A DNA stretch of 64,000 nt from Eriocheir sinensis (GCF_024679095.1 NC_066513.1:3698023-3762022), one strand, 5' to 3'. Counted from the first letter of the stretch, positions 50,255 to 63,921 are shown. Notes: generated by a model from the sequence alone, not told the origin. A program made the numbers and translations.

Positions 50255-50606
50255 GCCCCTCCCTCCTCTGTCAATGTCACTACCATAGCAGTCATCAGAG
50301 TCACTGTCACTTTGATTCTCCCACGCTCTACTTCCGCCCAGAGCAGAGGAACTGCTTGATGTGTCACGAGACATGACAGATGTATTCCGAACAAAAGTGG
50401 AAAATGATCTGTGGCCTTCGGTGGGCCGCGCGCTGAGACAAATGAGAGTGTACGGATGCCAGATGCCTCCACCATTCTTCTGAGTCAAGAACTGGCGGTA
50501 TATTTGAAATGTAGGGAGCGTAGAGTGTGACGATTATATATATGATCCCCGTACAGGTGGAGCGTGTGGTAGCGCACTTATATACATGATCGCCGTAATG
50601 TAAGGG
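49971..50606. mobile_element. TTAA-target element 2, abutting element 1
   Basis: Begins CCCGTAGAGTACGGGTGACG directly after the TTAA that ends element 1, and ends CGCCGTAATGTAAGGG before TTAA 50607-50610. The ends share CCC-TA---TACGG as imperfect inverted repeats. It contains a (TC)n array at 50195-50250. A 118-codon minus frame (50475-50119) has no known motif. Confidence 0.65.
50195..50250. repeat. (TC)n microsatellite
   Basis: Uninterrupted TC dinucleotides within TTAA element 2. Confidence 0.95.
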
Positions 50607-51240
50607 TTAACCCAAAATCTTGACTGAAAACTTCATTTCTAATCTCTTGCTAAATCAGCTTCAATGTTATGCATTCTGTATGGTATCCACCAGTCTCTTT
50701 CCCCCTCACAGATGGTATCCATATAATTATAAAGGCCTTGTCTGCCCTTATATGGAGTAAGCATGTCATGTGTGTAGGGGCTCCACACACACAGCCCCTT
50801 TAGATGGTAGAGGCAAAGGCTCTTCATCTCAACAGCTCTCCTCCTCTTACTGACAGTCTTCTATCTCTTAAATTCTACTGCAATGTTGCCTTTCTTTCTA
50901 TCTTCTATTGAAATGTTCATGCTGACTGCTCATCTGAACTTGGTAACTGCATGTCTACCCCCCTTTCAATTTATTTCATCCCATTGCTATCATAATTCTG
51001 TATGCATGAGTTAACGAGCATCTTCATTTTTCATTCTTTTTGATGATAAACTCTGGAACAGACTTCCTGTGTTTGTATTTCTTTCTGTCTACAACCTAAG
51101 ACTCTTTTAAGAGGGGATGATCAAGATGCCTTTCCAAGTCTCTTTGGCTCTTTCTAGCTGTCCTCTATTTGTGCATTTTAGTGATTCAATTTTTTTTCCT
51201 TGAACTGCCTTCTTTACTTGAAAAAAGTACATAAGCAGAG

Positions 51241-51701
51241 TGACCATGAATGAGCACACACATGATCTGAACATGTTTCACCCACACATTTTCTAATCAG
51301 GTCAAAATCAACGAAGCTTTGTCCATTCTTACCCAGTGTTGACAGAGCTGGGAGAACATGAAGATACTGACAATTATGTTGTTGAAAACTGATGTTGTTA
51401 AGAGATGAGCAGATTTTGTATTTTTTTTTACATCAGCTATGCTCTTTTAATCTACCAATTAATTGCATCATTTAAACTAAGCAATTATATTACTGGGGTG
51501 GCAGACACCAATATCTTACTTTGTTATGGCTGTTCCCAAACTCATGATGACCTGGTGAAGGTTTACGCCACTGGTCCTTGCAGTGTCTGGCGTCATTGAG
51601 TCACTGGTCCCAAGGGTGGGCAGCTTGTGCAGGGTACCAAAGGCACTCAGTACTAAGGCTCTGCAATGACCAAAATATTCCTTCTAAAGACACATCTAAA
51701 A

Positions 51702-51762
<61 letters not shown>

Positions 51763-52822
51763 TAAATAATATAAAAAGATATTAAGTTACAAAATATTAG
51801 GTAAATTTGGATAGACCAAAAGATGATAATGAAGATGACAAAATAGATACTGTAACTATGAATATCCTACAAATGGTACAAGTAGATTCGATTACACACT
51901 CCATTTAATCAGAATTACTACTCCAGGGTGATTGACCTTGAACGTTATATTGTGTTGATAAACATAAAGATGACTAACTCAGGTAGTTCCCAATATATCA
52001 TAATAGCTGGTTGTGTCATCAGCATGATAAGAAAACAAAGATAACAATAACTGAGTGTGTGTTTTAAATTAATCCATGATAGTTTAACCAGACCAGTGAG
52101 TTCAAAACAACTTTCACAGGCCTGGATTCTGAGTGTGTGTGTGTGGGTACAAGATAGCCTACCCTATTCTATATTCTGGATATAATTTTTTTCTGGGCTA
52201 GGGGTTAATTTTGACTGCAAATCTGGGCAGATGAGGCTTCTTAGCCATAGTAGGCAATCCACTTAGGCATTCAATAAAAAACTGGGATTGGGTGCCAGGA
52301 AGGACATCCTGAGACAGAAAAAGTCTCAGTCCACACCAAGATGAATGACAACAACTTCATAGACCCATCCAACTCCATACGTGAAAATATGGACATTGAA
52401 CAAAGACAAGCATATAATTATATCCTGGGCTAGTCCAGTTTGTAGCCTGGGGTATAAAACAGGCTGCCCCACTTTAACCCTGGGTATAATCTGGGCTGCT
52501 ACACTGGGACTGGGTTTGGTTGAGGTATGTGTGTAAGTAGTACAAAAATAACTAACCATGCCAACTCCTAAACACTAAACCAGGAGTATATATATTTGTG
52601 CATGGGTTTGCAATAACTGTTGCAGCTTGGCAGTTTGCTTTAAAAAGATTTATACCACAACCATTTATATATATTTAGCCCACTCACTCCCAAATATTAT
52701 GGGTGAAGAATTCCTAGTATCCTTGGGCACCACTGTGAGCACTACTGGTAGCAATGAACTCAATACAGAAAAATTGCTAAATTGTAATGTGAATAGAAAA
52801 ACTCTGCAGCAAATACATACAC
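51241..52822. other. Intron-like sequence, no gene seen
   Basis: Contains a (CT)n then (CA)n compound microsatellite at 51704-51762. The segment 52270-52330 (ATTGGGTGCCAGGAAGGACATCC) resembles LINE sequence but is too short to assign. If SWT1 continues to 37350, this is the start of its long intron. Confidence 0.45.
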
Positions 52823-53707
52823 AAAGTGGGTGATGTGGGCACCAACTTGGTTGATCATCTTTTCCACATTGACTACCCCACTCAAGGCACTGTCTTGGTG
52901 AGGCTCTGGTAGGCTGGAGGGGTGGGGTAGGGTGCAGGCAGGAGGGGCCTCTGACATGTCAACTGCATCAGAAGGGTTTTGGATTGGAAGAATGTGCTTG
53001 CTGTATGGCATTGATTCAAAGTGAGAGTAGAGAAACTGTACTCTTTTCAGGAGCTTCTCTGCATCAACCTGACTCGAAGTGAGTAAACTGCTGACTTCCA
53101 TTAGTAACTCCTTCATGCTACTAGGAAACCTTTCCATCATGACAGCAATCCAGTGTTTATTCCAGCATGCGAACACGTCCTCAAGGCTCCATGGAGGCTT
53201 GTGCTTGATGATGGTGAGCCACAGATCCTCATAGACCTCTTTCATTACATCCTGGAGAATGTGGCCAAGAGTGTGACATAGGGATGTGGTAATCTTCTCA
53301 TGTAATATACTGTTCTTGGAGGGCAATGGACTATCAACCCTGCTAACTCTCTGGCCTGAGCTGCCCTGCCTTTGTCCTTGGCCTACAGAGAGTGATGCCT
53401 GATGACGTGAAGGTTTGAGGTTATGTGTCTCAGCCACACTCACGGCACACTCAGTCAGGCTGACATCCCTCATCTGTGATTCCTCAAAAGTGCAAACTGC
53501 CCGAGGAAGTGTTATAGATGAGGATTGATTTAGCAGGTGGCTGCTGGGGAACATATTAAGTTTGTTCTTGAGATCCTTGGCACTGATTGCAGAGAGGCTG
53601 GACATCATGGCTTTATTGCGGAGATTGACATCGTTGGTGAGGAGACACACTTCCAACCCTTCATCTGCCAAAAACAGGCAGTAGTCTCGCACCAGGTCAT
53701 CTGCATT
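52823..53707 (-). CDS. SWT1: SWT1 homologue, exon with second half of PIN domain and C-terminal region
   Basis: Acceptor TTCTTTACAG ends at 53708 and the donor is CACTTT|GTGTATG at 52822-52821. The 295-codon exon is phase 0 at its start, matching the phase 0 end of the upstream exon. It opens with NADDLVRDYCLFLADEG and LTNDVNLRNKA, the C-terminal part of a PIN fold, with Asp (about residue 596 of the joined protein) as a likely acidic metal ligand. Then come a Ser-rich linker and a helical region (HTLGHILQDVMKEVYEDLW, WSLEDVFACWNKHWIAVM) similar to the C-terminal HEPN-like region of Swt1 proteins. It ends at QVGAHITHF. Swt1 is a nuclear endoribonuclease in mRNP quality control (family knowledge). 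Confidence 0.8.
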
Positions 53708-55077
53708 CTGTAAAGAACAGGAAGAACTGATGTGGGTCAAAAGAGACAAGGATTGAAGGGGTTGCATGACCTATTCATCTAGTTTGGTAAAAAAAAAAAA
53801 AAAAAATTTCAAGGATTCAATGATGGGGGCACAAAATACCAGTTCAAGAAAGGCTTCTGAGTAGACCTGGAGATGACAAGGCTCATTATTTTATTTTTCT
53901 GTTATTCTTTTTCTTGTCCTTATTTGCCTTCCAATATTCTCAGCATTCTTTACAAATGTTTTACTATCTAACAGTTCCTTCTTTTGCCCTTCATGTTAAC
54001 ACCACCAAAACTTCATCAATTCAACTCCTGGTCTACACACAAAAACTGCACCTTCCACAAACATACCTTTGTTAGTTCCCTAATATCTATCTATATCTGC
54101 TCACTTGGATATTAATTTCAGTCATTAGTCTGTCTGTTTGAATTTGGTTGTCTGTTGGCTGTCAATCAGTTTTTTCATCTGTTTGTGTCCCTACAGGGCT
54201 CTTGTCTTCCTTTCTACCAGTACTAAATAAGCAGAGCAACCTCTCTTGGCCTCTCCTTAGCTAGTTACTCCACACAGAGGATTGAGTCACAACCTCCTGC
54301 TACAAGACACACCACACACTAATGCTGTTGTGATTTGTGTATTGCTGAAACATGTTGTAGTGTGTACAGCTCCTAACAACTGGGTAGTAAACTCCATTGT
54401 CTGATGATAAGTTGTCTTACTTCATTCTTCTTGTAAGCATTTTTTTAAACAACACAATTAAATAACAAAGACATAGACAGAAACGTGGGGGGAGCTGGGA
54501 GCTATAAGAGCTGACTTGGCGTTCGGCTGAAAATGCTCGCTGCCACTGCCATTATATTTACACTTTATTTCTCCTTCAATGATTATGTGTATATGTTTAT
54601 ATAAGCAAATACTTAGCACCGTGTTGCCCCTGCCTACAGTATTCAGTGGATTATCATGTAAGGGCTTGTAGCCTAGACCAAATAAGTTGTAACACATAGC
54701 CTTGATGACATGCTGGAGTTGAGGCAATCCCTTGCCAGTTGTGACTCCTTACTTGCCCATGTTTCAAAGACAAGCATGAAGAGGAATAAGTCATATGGGC
54801 ATGAGCAACTATTATTACTGCAAAAAGGTATACAACAGAGAGCATTTAAGTGAAACTTAGAATGGAGAACATGTAAGGGATCAGAATTAGTGGAATCTAA
54901 CAATAGTAGATTTGACTCTCTTCTTGAAGAATGATTCCAAGGCTAATCTAACTATACCATTAAGTATGATGAACTATTTATAGGTATATAAAACAAATCA
55001 GGAGTGGAAAGAGGGCACAAGGAGATTCCCTCCAAGGTTAATGGCAGATGTACCACTGCCACTAGTCCCCTACTTAC
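53708..55077 (-). other. SWT1 intron between the two PIN exons
   Basis: A 1.37 kb intron bounded by GTAAGT (55077-55072) and TTTACAG (53714-53708). It interrupts the PIN domain between the residues KNKKA and NADD, keeping phase 0. No inserted repeat is recognised apart from an A run at 53790-53806. Confidence 0.8.
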
Positions 55078-56787
55078 AGCCTTTTTGTTTTTCTCCAGTG
55101 AATAGCGGTAGTTTGAGTAGGTCTGGCCCAACACCCTGGGGTCCTGTGCCTCAAAGTGCCTGTTGCACCACTTCACTGCCATTTGGCATGCACGGCCAAT
55201 AGATGCACTCTTCTTCAGGCCGTCCATCTCTTGAAGGGCTACATATGGCACCACAACGACAATCTCTCTCCCATCCACGGCGGATGATTTTAATTGTTCC
55301 AGGAAGTCAGTATCTTGAATGAGGACATTGGTATCTACCACAAAGTATATTGATGCAGGGCTGTAGTGGGCAGTTGGGGCAGATAAGCTATTAATATGAG
55401 TCAAACCAAAGTAACTCGCTGAGTCCCGGAAGTTGGCGATTTCTGTAATGAGTTCCTCCTCATCTATCTCCATGTCAGTGGCCTTTGGATAAACAGTGTT
55501 GTCATCAGTTGACGCTGACTTTGGCAGAGGTTCAAATACTTTGGAACTGTCAATGTAAGGCACTTGTTTTGATGGAAGACCTGAATTCAGTCTATCTTCC
55601 AGAGCTTCCTCCTTGGGCTGCTCTGGCCTCAGATTCTCAGACAATGATTTGCTGTGCTCTTCATCGCTGCTTACCTCTGACTTTAAAGTGATCTTATCTA
55701 TACTGTCTTTGGATTTATATCTTGATTTTTTCCATTTCTTACTTCTTTGTTTGATGAAGTCTTCATACATCTTGTCTTCTTTCCTTCTGTTTTCAATGAT
55801 GTCTTTTTTTTGTTCACTTGTATCTAGCAATACTTCTATTTTATCTGTTTCATGAAGTCCATCAGTTGTTTCAGCATCAGGGTTACTTAATGAAGTCTTG
55901 CTTCTATTTTTTTGTCTTTCCTTTCCTTTCCCCTTCCTTTTCTCTTTTTCTGACATGCTCTCATTGACTTCGTATGGTTTGAGCAATGCTCTGTTCTTCA
56001 ATTCACTTTTTAACTTGGATGTGTTGGACTCAGTGGCAGCAGCTGGGAATTCTGACGCTTTCTCCGCAACACCTTTGATCTTTGCAGTTTGCACATCATT
56101 TTTGGTGACTGTTTCCTTCCTGCCATCCTGATTTTTTCCTTTTGTTTTCATGTGATCTCTGGCACCAATCTTCCGAGCCAAAATAATACTAGGATGAACT
56201 GTAACAGGCTGCTTGGGGGAACCTTCCATCACTGAGGAGATACATAAAACATTTTTCTTTTTGATGGTAAATTTTATAGGCTTAGGTTTGTAATCTTCAG
56301 AGGTGTTATTTGACTCTTGGTTCTTCTCCAAAGTTTTCCATTTAAAAGATCTGTCATCTAATTTTTCTTTACCTTTCAAAGCTTTGTGATCCTCAGTGCT
56401 GTCTGCTGCTTGTGTATTAATTTGAGATGCTGAGTCTTCGTCATTGCTCTGAGATGTTGCTTCTTGATCCTTCCTCTGAGATGCTGCAAACTGTTCACTA
56501 TTCAAAGGGGAAAATTTTGCTTTCTTATGAGGCCTTCCTTCCTGCTTCACTACATCACTGCTGGATCTGGTGGCTGCTATCACTTCCTCTGAGCTGATCT
56601 CTTTTGACTTCTTTTTCCTCTTCACTTTGGCCAAGCCCTTTAGTTCACTCTCCTTTAGCAGAGATGGGTGCTTCCATGATGACTGCCCTGTCTTCACATT
56701 TGCATAGAAAGACAGTGAAGGGTAATGGCGAGAGGTTTTTACTATCCAGTTGGGAGGGAGATCCTTCTTGGCATTGCTGCTCGTCAT
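55078..56787 (-). CDS. SWT1: SWT1 homologue, first coding exon: WW domain and first half of PIN
   Basis: The chosen start is ATG at 56787 (MTSSNAKKDLPPNW), just inside an exon whose acceptor (TTTCATTTCCTACAG) ends at 56797. The upstream in-frame Met lies in the intron. Residues 10-41 form a WW domain (Trp14, Trp38, Pro41). Residues 54-62 are a basic cluster (KVKRKKKSK), a likely nuclear signal. Residues about 65-440 are a low-complexity Lys/Glu/Ser linker. From about 480 the PIN fold starts (SIYFVVDTNVLIQD, Asp485), followed by VVVPYVALQEMDGLKKS and IGRACQMAVKWCN. The donor is GCT|GTAAGT at 55077. The WW-PIN order is that of Swt1, an RNA endonuclease acting on faulty mRNPs at the nuclear periphery; activity here is inferred. 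Confidence 0.88.
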
Positions 56788-56798
56788 GATGAAGTCCT
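56788..56798 (-). other. SWT1: 5' UTR end and splice acceptor of SWT1
   Basis: GACTTCATC (56796-56788) lies between the acceptor AG (56798-56797) and the start codon. At least one non-coding upstream exon is therefore expected beyond 56800 and was not identified. Confidence 0.7.
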
Positions 56799-58180
56799 GT
56801 AGGAAATGAAAATCGTTAAAAACACGGCAAATGAACAAGATGGAATGCCTTATTGATTAATCTTATTGTTAGCCCTCTTCTGAATTAGAATTTATTTGTT
56901 TATTTATTTAATTATGATTTTTATTATATTGCAAGTTATTTCATATCAGTATTCTAAAACATGATCAGCCTTTTTCTAAGCTGAAACTTTTCAGGCAACT
57001 AACTTAAAACTAAGATCTGAAAAATAGTATAATAATGAGAAGACGGAAAACAAAACAAAAAGGCCTTAGTGATATGAATGGGTCACTGACATAATGAACA
57101 TAATGTTGAGCAAGTCTTTCCATGAGGAAAGGTAACAAGGAACAGTATCATATGAAATTACTAAATTAACACATACATACACACATGCCTATTTACACAC
57201 ATACCTTCATACTTAACTATATCTGCACACCTATGCACATACAAAAACATAAACACACAACACTTTTACAAATTAACTATACACACTCTTGCATACATGT
57301 ACATGAGTCTGAACATGAACAATGCATACCAATCTAGACTTTCATGAACAATCTAATGCACCAGCTCAACAAACAAGCTTTCACTGTCAGACAATATTTT
57401 GACACTAATTTGCTTCCCACACTATGATACAGTACGGGGTTAAGATTGATAGTATTAATGTGCCGATATTTCATTTCCTACTTAACAAACTGCAGTGCTA
57501 ATTTAACATGCGGTCCACCTCAATATTTGTAGTCTATCCGGTGAAGTATCTGTAGTCTAAGCTACATGGTGACCTGACCTCCAAAAACCTCATCTGATGT
57601 TGTATTGTTACCTAAGTGCTCCTGACTTGAGTAATGACCTGACCACAGTCACCGTAGTCTAAGAGCCACTCTCACAGTCGTCTGGTACGCACCGTAACCA
57701 AAGGCCCTACCATCCTGTTAACAGGCATTGCCATCGCCTCGATCAGCTTTCACAGTCATTTTTTTCGTGGTACCGACGATTACCAGCGTTGTAACGGTCA
57801 TGACAAGACGAAGGCGAGTGATTCGGCAGTGTTGGTATGCTGGAGCGGCGGGAAATGTCAACATTACATCAGCTGAGCGGAGGATTATGAAGGAGTAATA
57901 TGAAAAATAAACGAACAAAAAGTAAACGTGAAGAATAAATATAAAGAATATATAACTGTGAAGAATAAATATGATGAAAAAATGTGAAGTGTCTCGCTGA
58001 TACACCCCTCAAATCTGCTGATAGCCTAATATTTCCTAGGCAGAAAAGGTGAAATAATGGTGAGAAGTATTAAAGTTTTCTTATATTAACAGATGTCAGC
58101 AAGACAGACTCTTCACCTATATTAATTACATTTATTCATTATTCACACTTATTTAGCAGACTTCACATTTATTCTTTACT
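56799..58180. other. 5' intron or intergenic region of SWT1
   Basis: No exon identified. 57662-57800 carries AGAGCCACTCTCACAGTCGT and CTTTCACAGTCATTTTTTTC, decayed relatives of the Harbinger MITE ends at 1968 and 17319. The rest is AT-rich with ACACATAC-type runs at 57170-57290. Confidence 0.4.
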
Positions 58181-58184
58181 TTAA

Positions 58185-58550
58185 CCCTCTCGTGCACCGT
58201 AAGTTTCCAATAAGTTTCTGTTCCACTCATCATACATTTCTCAGGCCTGACCGGCCTTTTTTTGCTGCCGCGATACTCTACATTCCCGGACTTATTTTAC
58301 CCTCATAGATATATCGTACCCCAATAAATTTGGTATCAGTGGCTTCATAAAGACTTGTACTAGAACATGCGCAAATAAAAATAGAGGAAAGTATATATAT
58401 ATAAGCAATACAAACTTGTTTCAAGTCTCCGCATTGAGTATTGTAGACAATAAATCCGAAGTACCAACTCTTCCCCGCTCACTAGCTCGAAATTTTGTGG
58501 GACAACTTTTTTAGCCGAATATATGTTTCGAGGCAGAATTTTGTGAGGAT
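58185..58550. mobile_element. TTAA-target MITE (CCCTCTC family), left part only
   Basis: Follows TTAA (58181-58184) with CCCTCTCGTGCACCGTAAG and matches the complete member at 62348-63338 through CATTTCTCAGGC, CGCGATACTCTACATTCCCG and TTTGGTATCA to GTGAGGATTCTT. Homology then stops; no right end was found. Confidence 0.75.
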
Positions 58551-58744
58551 TCTTGTGAACATGCTGGCCCTCATTAACGTTTTTAGCTCTGCTTTTATTA
58601 CAAGTAATAAATTTCATTTGTAATTTGTTTTCGCACAGAAGCACGAAAGCAATTATGCCGAGACATGCAGATCTTATTGCATTTACGTAAGTCTTCAAAG
58701 AAAAAAATACCTTAGAACAATTGAAATAAAATGGATGTACCCTC
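58551..58744. other. Unassigned junction sequence
   Basis: Short stretch between the truncated MITE and the LINE. Nothing recognised. Confidence 0.4.
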
Positions 58745-60225
58745 CACTAATACTAGGCAGTGCCTCCCCTTGAGAGAACAAGATCGTCAGTAGAACGCCC
58801 CTTGCAGAACCCATACTGGCGATCAGATAGAAGGCCTGAAGTGGAGAGGTGCTTTTGAATCTTCCGGTTAAGGATTGATTCAAAAGCTTTAGATAGACAG
58901 AAAATTAAAGCTATAGGGCGGTAGTTTGAAGGATTGGAGCGGTCACCCTTCTTAGGCACAGACTGCATGAAGGCATACTTCCAGCAGGAAGGAGAGGTAG
59001 ATGTTGACAGGCAGAGACAAAAGAGTTTGACCAGGCAGGGTGTCAGCACGGAGGCACAGTTTTTAACCCTTTCCTTACTAAACGCTTGCAGTGAGCACTA
59101 GCGGAACTTGCCGGTGGTGCTAATCATTCGCTGCGAGCTCCAGTCGCACTCAAATTTCTCGAGTATGAGTGTTCCAACACTATTTCTCACCGCACAGCAT
59201 TGCCAATTCAGTGGGTTTTCCACAAAATTTGGTGGAAAATCACATCAGCCAAGCGCAGAAAATCTACGGACGAGCAACTGGTGGATGCTGTTGACCAATA
59301 TAGCTACATTTTTGCATAGCTTCACCTATCACATGACTGATATTTTGACCAAATAGTTGTAAATTTTGCAGTTGGCAATACTGCCCTGCCAGCATCCCAT
59401 CATCAAGAGATCTACTCAGTAGTTGCCTCAACATGGCTGACCGTCGCGCACGCATAACTGTACGTCTTCACAGGCAACACCCCCTGAACGTGCCTCTACA
59501 TTCGCAGGAGAGGCTTAAATTACCGAATCTTATACATCTTGGTCTCCTCTTTCCAGTGGTGTTTTTGTTTTTTTGCTGTGATGAATAGTTTTTTGAGATA
59601 CAGAGGTTAAAAGAGCGAGCACTAGTGTCACTTGCTGGTGATGCTAAAAGCTCGTTGTGAGCGTCAGTCGCACTCACAGCAAAAAACGGCCCTTGAACGT
59701 GCCTGTACATTCACAGGAGAGGCTTACATAACCGAATCTTATAGATCTTGGCCTCCTCTTTCCAATGGTGTTTTTGTTTTGTAGCTGTGATGAATAGTTT
59801 TTGAGAAACAGCGGTTAAAAGAGATCCCCTTCCCCCGCTGGGGTGCCCGAGTGCACCTGGGGGGATAGTCTCGTTGCGAGTGCTTAGCAAGGAAAGGTTA
59901 AGGACAATAGGAGGTACTCCATCAGGTCCATAAGCTTTTTGAGAGTTGGGGGCATAGAAAACATCATTCTTAAGAACCTTAATAACAGGCATAAAGGAGT
60001 CAGAGGGGGGATGAGTAGGAGGAATATGCCCAGAATTGTCCAGATAAGAGTTGAGTTTGCACAGAAAGTTTGAGAGAAGGGTTCAGCCTTAGAGATAGAT
60101 GAGACGGTGGTGCTGCCATCAGGGTTAAGGAGAGGAGGGAAAGATGAAGAAGTGAAATTGGAGGAGATATTTTTGGCTAGGTGCCAAAAGTCCTGGGTAG
60201 AATTAGAAAAAGCAAGGTTTTGACA
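58745..60225 (-). mobile_element. Jockey-like LINE-A RT fragment, split by a TTAA MITE
   Basis: Minus strand: QKAYGPDGVPPIVL (59948-59907 region), then after the MITE KNCASVLTPCLVKLF, KYAFMQSVPKKGDRSNPSNY, RPIALIFCLSKAFESILNRK and YGFCKGRSTDDLV. These are the first RT blocks in order. Farther upstream, 60225-59995 encodes the pre-RT segment (FWHLAKNISSNF-type sequence). Removing 59067-59897 with one TTAA joins VL-K-NCAS in frame. Confidence 0.8.
59067..59897. mobile_element. TTAA-target MITE (CCCTTTC family) inside LINE-A
   Basis: TTAA at 59063-59066 and 59898-59901. Ends CCCTTTCCTTACTAAACG and GCTTAGCAAGGAAAGG. Relatives: 6126-6736 and 33420-33991. This copy is longer because of an internal tandem duplication: the AACGTGCCTSTACATTC...GATACAGAGGTTAAAAGAG segment occurs at about 59486-59616 and again at about 59695-59824. 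Confidence 0.9.
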
Positions 60226-61319
60226 TTTTCAAATTATGAAAGAACTTTTGGTAAATAGGGAACAGAGGTGCAAGAAAAGTATGATATTTTTATGGAGGCG
60301 TATGAATCAGGAGTTATGAAATATGTACCAGTGTATAAACCTAAAGAAAAAGGAAAAAAGGATTGGTTTAATGCAAGATGTGCAAAGGCAAAGGAAAAAA
60401 AGAGATAAAGTGTGGAAGAGATTGAAAAGAAATAAGAATCACAGGAGTAAAGAAGATTTTAAGATAGCAAGAAATTAATACATGAAAATAAGGAGAGAAG
60501 AGGAGAAAGGATATGAAAAGGATATTGTCGAAAAGCACAGGAAGAACCTAAACTGTTTTATAGATTCATAGAAAGATTGAATGATGGAAATAAGGTAATC
60601 GAAGATCCTAAAGACATCACCGAACTGCTAAATAAAAGGTTCCAGCAAGTTTTTACTAAAGAATCACAATTCATTGAACCACACGATAACAAGATAAATG
60701 TTCATATGGATGAAGTCATGGTGACTAGAGGAGATATATAAAAAATGGAGGAGCTGGAAGAGAGGAAAGCAGTAGGACCAGATGGAGTCTCAGGTTATAT
60801 ATTGAAAGAATGCAGAAATCAGCTGGTTGGACCGGTATATGATATTATAAAATGCTCAATAACAACTGGTAAAATATCAAAGGAGTGGTGGAGGGCTGAG
60901 GTGGTCCCTATGTATAAAAGCGGGAATAAGGAAGAACCCCTGAACTACAGACCAGTATCATTGACCAGTGTAGTTTGTAAAATATGTGAGAAAGTGATAA
61001 AGAAACAATGGACAAAATTTCTAGAAGAGCATAATATAATCACAGAAAAACAGTGACAGACATAATACAGGAGAGGGACGGATGGGTTGATTGTGTGTAT
61101 TTGCACCTGAAAAAGGCTTTTGACAAAGTTCCACATGCATGACTACTATGGAAGCTGGAGAATAAAGGAGGATTGAAAGGAAAAATGAGGAAATGTATGG
61201 AAAGTTATTTAAGGGGAAGAGAGATGAGAACAGTGGTAAAGGACAAGAAATCGGAATGGAGAATTGTAGATAGTGGAGTGCCTCAAGGATCGGTATTGGC
61301 ACCAATACTTTTCCTAGTA
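60226..61319 (+). pseudogene. CR1-like LINE, linker and RT start, split by a pogo-like element
   Basis: Blocks in order: KYVPVYKPKEKGKKDWFNAR (basic linker), a decayed EEPKLFYRF segment, MEELEERKAVGPDGVSGYIL, LNYRPVSLTSVVCKICEKVI, a decayed KAFDKV block near 61110, RGREMRTVVKDKKSEWR and SGVPQGSVLAPILFLV. Several stops are present (for example 61054-61056). The frame resumes after the insertion at 63922. Confidence 0.8.
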
Positions 61320-61473
61320 CAGTATACCCCGCATGTCAGACCAATTGCCATGGGGGGAAGGCCAATCCGAGTTACCTGAGGTATTTTTTTCACATTTTGC
61401 ACGCTGTTACCACTAACAGTTGAAATGGTCTGTGTAATGCATTACGTAAATAGGTACTACAAACATGGCGCGC

Positions 61474-61497
61474 GCGCACACACACACACACGCGTGG

Positions 61498-61532
<35 letters not shown>
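61474..61532. repeat. (CA)n microsatellites
   Basis: Two CA arrays separated by CGCGTGGCGTA. Confidence 0.95.
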
Positions 61533-61535
<3 letters not shown>

Positions 61536-62347
61536 CTGCACCATGAGCTCGGCACGGCTCACACCTCTCTCATGGTCTTGTATAGAGGTGTTGCACTGAC
61601 GTCACACCGCTTCGCTTTTGTTTTAGGAAAAACAACTGTCAGCCATTTTGGGAGGCAAGAGCGATCAGCTGAGCCCCTGCCCCCTGATGATGGCTGGCCC
61701 GTGCCTCCCGTCTTCATATCACAATCTATGGGAATATGCAAAAAATCTGGGCAGTGAGGCTAGGCTTCGTTATATAACTATCCATGAGGCTGCCAAATGA
61801 TGATGGACATACAACCCACACAGTAATAGATGGACACTAACACACACCCAACACAGTAACATGGCGGGGAAAAGCTGACGAGCTCTCTTGTGGTAAATAT
61901 GTGCCTCCCAAAATGGCGGGCCTTTGCAGGGCAGCTGAGAAGTGATCAGCTGATCGCTGATGATGACGTCCGTGCAACCCCTCTATAACAGCCATTTTGT
62001 CTGCCACTGACAGCATCTTCAGCTTCCTAACTGACATGGAAGACACAGCCTTGCCCTTAGAAGCCATAGTAGAATTACAAAGGCAACAATAAGGGTTACA
62101 GAGCAAGCGAAAGCTGAGGGAGACACTGCCACGCGCTTGCCAAGTCAGCTGTGTAAACACTGATCTTGGCGCCGGCACTGCCAGCTCAGCGCCCGTTTCG
62201 CATCTCCAACGTCTGGGACAACTTCTTAAATGACTTGGAAGATGTAAGAGCTATCAGCGGTGCGTTTGAGAGAAGGAATCGGGCTGACCTGGGTGCCCAG
62301 ACCAACTGGACCCCTCTATCAAACGCTTTTGTGCGACTCTCAGTTAA

Positions 62348-63338
<991 letters not shown>

Positions 63339-63921
63339 TTAAGCCTCGTCGTTGCTATGGTAATGGCGTTTCACTGGCAGAAAAATGGCGTCCGCTGCTC
63401 TCTCTCTAGCTGTTCTGGCAGCAAAATGGCGTCCGCTGATCTTCTTGATGACGTTTAAACATGCATCACTGGCTGTTCTGGCCGACGAGCTCCTTGCAAC
63501 AGAGGATGAAAAGGAAGCTGCAGTGGTTATTGTGGCACAGAGAGGTGATATTCAATGGAAGCACTTATATGTGTTTGTTTTGGGCCGCCATATTAGCTGA
63601 TGATGTCATCACAGCACGGAGGCGCTCCACCTCTCCAAACTGAGCTGCAGCAAGCAGCCCGGATTGGGAATCCGGGCTGCGGTGTCACGCGTTTGAGAGC
63701 ACACGGATCGGTCCGTGCAGCCCGAGTCGCTCTCTAAAACGCAGCCCAAGGGTATTTTAGCCAGTATATAAGCCGAGTGGCTTAAAATTACTCAATCATT
63801 GGGCAAAAAATGCCTACCGGTGCACTTGGGATAGAAAAAAAAAAAAAAAAAAAAAATCCTGAAAGTGTCCGACTTATCCGATATCCAGCTTATTCGGGTC
63901 TGACTTAAGCGGGGTTTACTG

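Larger units (their letters stand above)
48560..51240 (+). mobile_element. Jockey-like LINE-A fragment split by two TTAA elements
   Basis: The left part (48560-48749) encodes SERARRSLVSFNTSKIQNLH, LTTKHNLPNTSPLF and TPNILGLPL. The right part (50611-51240) resumes with TQNLD, then a decayed version of the same C-terminal region (CCTCTTACTGACAGTCTTCT, CTTTCTATCTTCTATTG blocks) with many stops. In the related copy at 18290-18312 the two parts are continuous at the sequence TTATCCTTAACTC, so the native TTAA was the target. Confidence 0.8.

Noticed and set aside
55485..56131. Plus-strand frames opposite the SWT1 exon
   Set aside because: Shadows of the Lys/Glu/Ser-rich linker; the minus strand has splice sites and domain motifs.
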